Positions 11,889 to 12,810 of a DNA stretch of 12,810 nt are shown here, in pieces. Location of the stretch: contig MGWS01000014.1 of NCBI GenBank assembly GCA_001801105.1, positions 77,813 through 90,622 of the forward strand, given 5' to 3'. The notes under the pieces were generated by a model. It saw nothing but the letters and a program-made list of their open reading frames with translations. It searched no databases and was not told where the DNA came from. Numbering within the stretch: the stretch's first letter is position 1; the number at the start of each line of letters is the position of its first letter. Position numbers and translations under genes: made by a program. Origin of the DNA: Gallionellales bacterium GWA2_60_18. Its GTDB lineage: Bacteria; Pseudomonadota; Gammaproteobacteria; Burkholderiales; Gallionellaceae.

Positions 11889-12810
11889 ATGTTGGGTATG
11901 TTGGGTAATTTAACGTTGAAGGGCAAGCTGTTCGGTATCGGGCTATTTTTCTTCGGCATGCTGGTCGCTACAGTAGCGATAGGTTTGTTGCAACTGACCG
12001 GGGCGATCCAGAGCGAAAGTGAGAATATCGCGCGCATGAACGCCGACATGGGGTTGATGGGGGAAGTCAGCGGGATGGATATCGCGTACCAACTTGAGGC
12101 GAAGTCGCAAAAGAACGTCTGGATGCGCGGCGCCAATCCGGAAAGATTCAGCAAATACCGCGGAGAGTTCGTGACGGGCGCGGAAAAATTCGAGACGCAT
12201 CGCACGAACGCCATCGCGCTCGCGAAGAAGATCGCGGCAGCGCAGACCGAGCCGGAAGGCATCATCGCCATGCTCAATGCCATCGGCACGGAGCGCAAAT
12301 CGGTACAGAGTCTGGATGGGGTGCTCGGCAAGCTGGAAGCGCTCGGTGCCGAACACCGCTCCGTGCATGACAAATATCTGGCGCAAATCGATGCGCATGC
12401 CAGCCTCGATGCCGCATCGGATGAAAGCGTGAACGGTATCGACCGACCGCTGCTCAAGCTGCTCGAAGAGGTGCGCGACGAGCATCTGGAACTGGTGAGC
12501 GAGGCAGGTGCGGAACAATCCAGGGTTGCCGCTCGGAATTTCGAGCTGCGCCGTAATTTCAACATGGTGATCGCATTGCTTGTGCTGACGATATCGGCAT
12601 TTCTCGGTAATGCCGTCATTCGTGCGGTGTTGCGCCAGCTGGGCGGCGACCCCAAAGAGGTCGCGCAAGTGGTTAATACCATGGCCTCCGGCAACTTCTC
12701 CCTGCAGCCGGGCGGGAAGCTCGTTTCGGGCAGCCTGCTGGCGAATGCCTATGAGATGCAATCCAGGCTGCGCGCCATGATCTCCACGGTCAAGGAGCAG
12801 GCGAGCCAGG
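11889..12810 (+). CDS. Methyl-accepting chemotaxis protein, N-terminal part
   Basis: The gene is partial: its frame is open from the ATG at 11889 to the window edge (307 residues visible). A first membrane helix lies at about residues 14-36 (LFGIGLFFFGMLVATVAIGLLQL). It is followed by a mostly helical periplasmic sensor domain of about 190 residues resembling a four-helix bundle (ARMNADMGLMGEVSGMDIAYQLEAKSQKNVWMRG, FVTGAEKFETH). The second helix is at about 226-246 (MVIALLVLTISAFLGNAVI). A HAMP-like segment then reads LRQLGGDPKEVAQVVNTMASGNFS, a phrase typical of proteobacterial chemoreceptors, and the start of the cytoplasmic coiled coil is visible (MISTVKEQAS). The methylation and CheA-contact regions lie outside. 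GGAGG (11879-11883) is 5 bases before the ATG. The ligand is unknown. Confidence 0.9.
   Translation, partial: MLGMLGNLTLKGKLFGIGLFFFGMLVATVAIGLLQLTGAIQSESENIARMNADMGLMGEVSGMDIAYQLEAKSQKNVWMRGANPERFSKYRGEFVTGAEKFETHRTNAIALAKKIAAAQTEPEGIIAMLNAIGTERKSVQSLDGVLGKLEALGAEHRSVHDKYLAQIDAHASLDAASDESVNGIDRPLLKLLEEVRDEHLELVSEAGAEQSRVAARNFELRRNFNMVIALLVLTISAFLGNAVIRAVLRQLGGDPKEVAQVVNTMASGNFSLQPGGKLVSGSLLANAYEMQSRLRAMISTVKEQASQ

Noticed and set aside
11753..12694. A 313-codon open frame on the - strand opposite the MCP
   Set aside because: It is Ser/Pro/Arg-rich low-information translation opposite a clear MCP with a strong ribosome site.
1..12810. CRISPR array, tRNA, rRNA, prophage or toxin-antitoxin module
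   Set aside because: I saw no regularly spaced repeats, tRNA-like cloverleaf, rRNA sequence, integrase or phage structural gene, or small toxin/antitoxin pair in the window.

Overview
The window looks like chromosome of a Gram-negative betaproteobacterium. The lipid A / outer-membrane gene order and the wording of the LpxA, LpxD and MCP sequences suggest Nitrosomonadales, possibly a Gallionellaceae-like organism. That placement is inference; no rRNA or other marker gene is present. GC is moderate to high in the left half and visibly lower around 6.0-8.0 kb and 11.4-11.7 kb.

Left block (1-5411, all + strand): the conserved envelope-biogenesis cluster. It holds the 3' end of bamA, then skp, lpxD, fabZ, lpxA, lpxB and rnhB, followed by a small CopD-like four-helix membrane protein. 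Spacing is very tight: lpxD/fabZ overlap by ATGA and fabZ/lpxA by TGATG. BamA inserts outer-membrane proteins and Skp chaperones them. LpxA, LpxD and LpxB make the lipid A disaccharide, and FabZ feeds the hydroxyacyl-ACP pool. A REP-like hairpin lies exactly at the lpxB-rnhB junction; it supplies the last LpxB codons and leaves rnhB without a good canonical start codon.

Middle block (5412-6987): a stand-alone cyclic-nucleotide-binding-like protein and msrA, both on the - strand. They are separated by a 187-bp MITE-like element with about 26-bp imperfect terminal inverted repeats. A second REP-type inverted repeat sits between the convergent membrane-protein and cNMP-domain genes.

Right block (6988-12810): a signalling island. 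A - strand HDOD protein is divergent from a + strand operon. That operon encodes an excisionase/MerR-type HTH fused to a receiver domain, a soluble PAS-PAS histidine kinase, and a receiver-only regulator whose start overlaps the kinase end. Next comes a - strand pair of unrecognised genes coupled by ATGA: a two-helix membrane protein and a Cys-rich soluble protein with C-x2-C-x2-C. Last is the 5' part of a methyl-accepting chemotaxis protein on the + strand. The gap before the MCP holds an orphan - strand intrinsic terminator with an upstream promoter-like sequence (small RNA or leader candidate), a sigma-54-like promoter, and a 20-bp motif that matches 16/20 a site in the HDOD/HTH-receiver divergent promoter region.

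The most novel parts are the unrecognised Cys-rich/membrane pair with its leader, the HTH-receiver regulator with its candidate operator pair, and the lpxB-rnhB junction.
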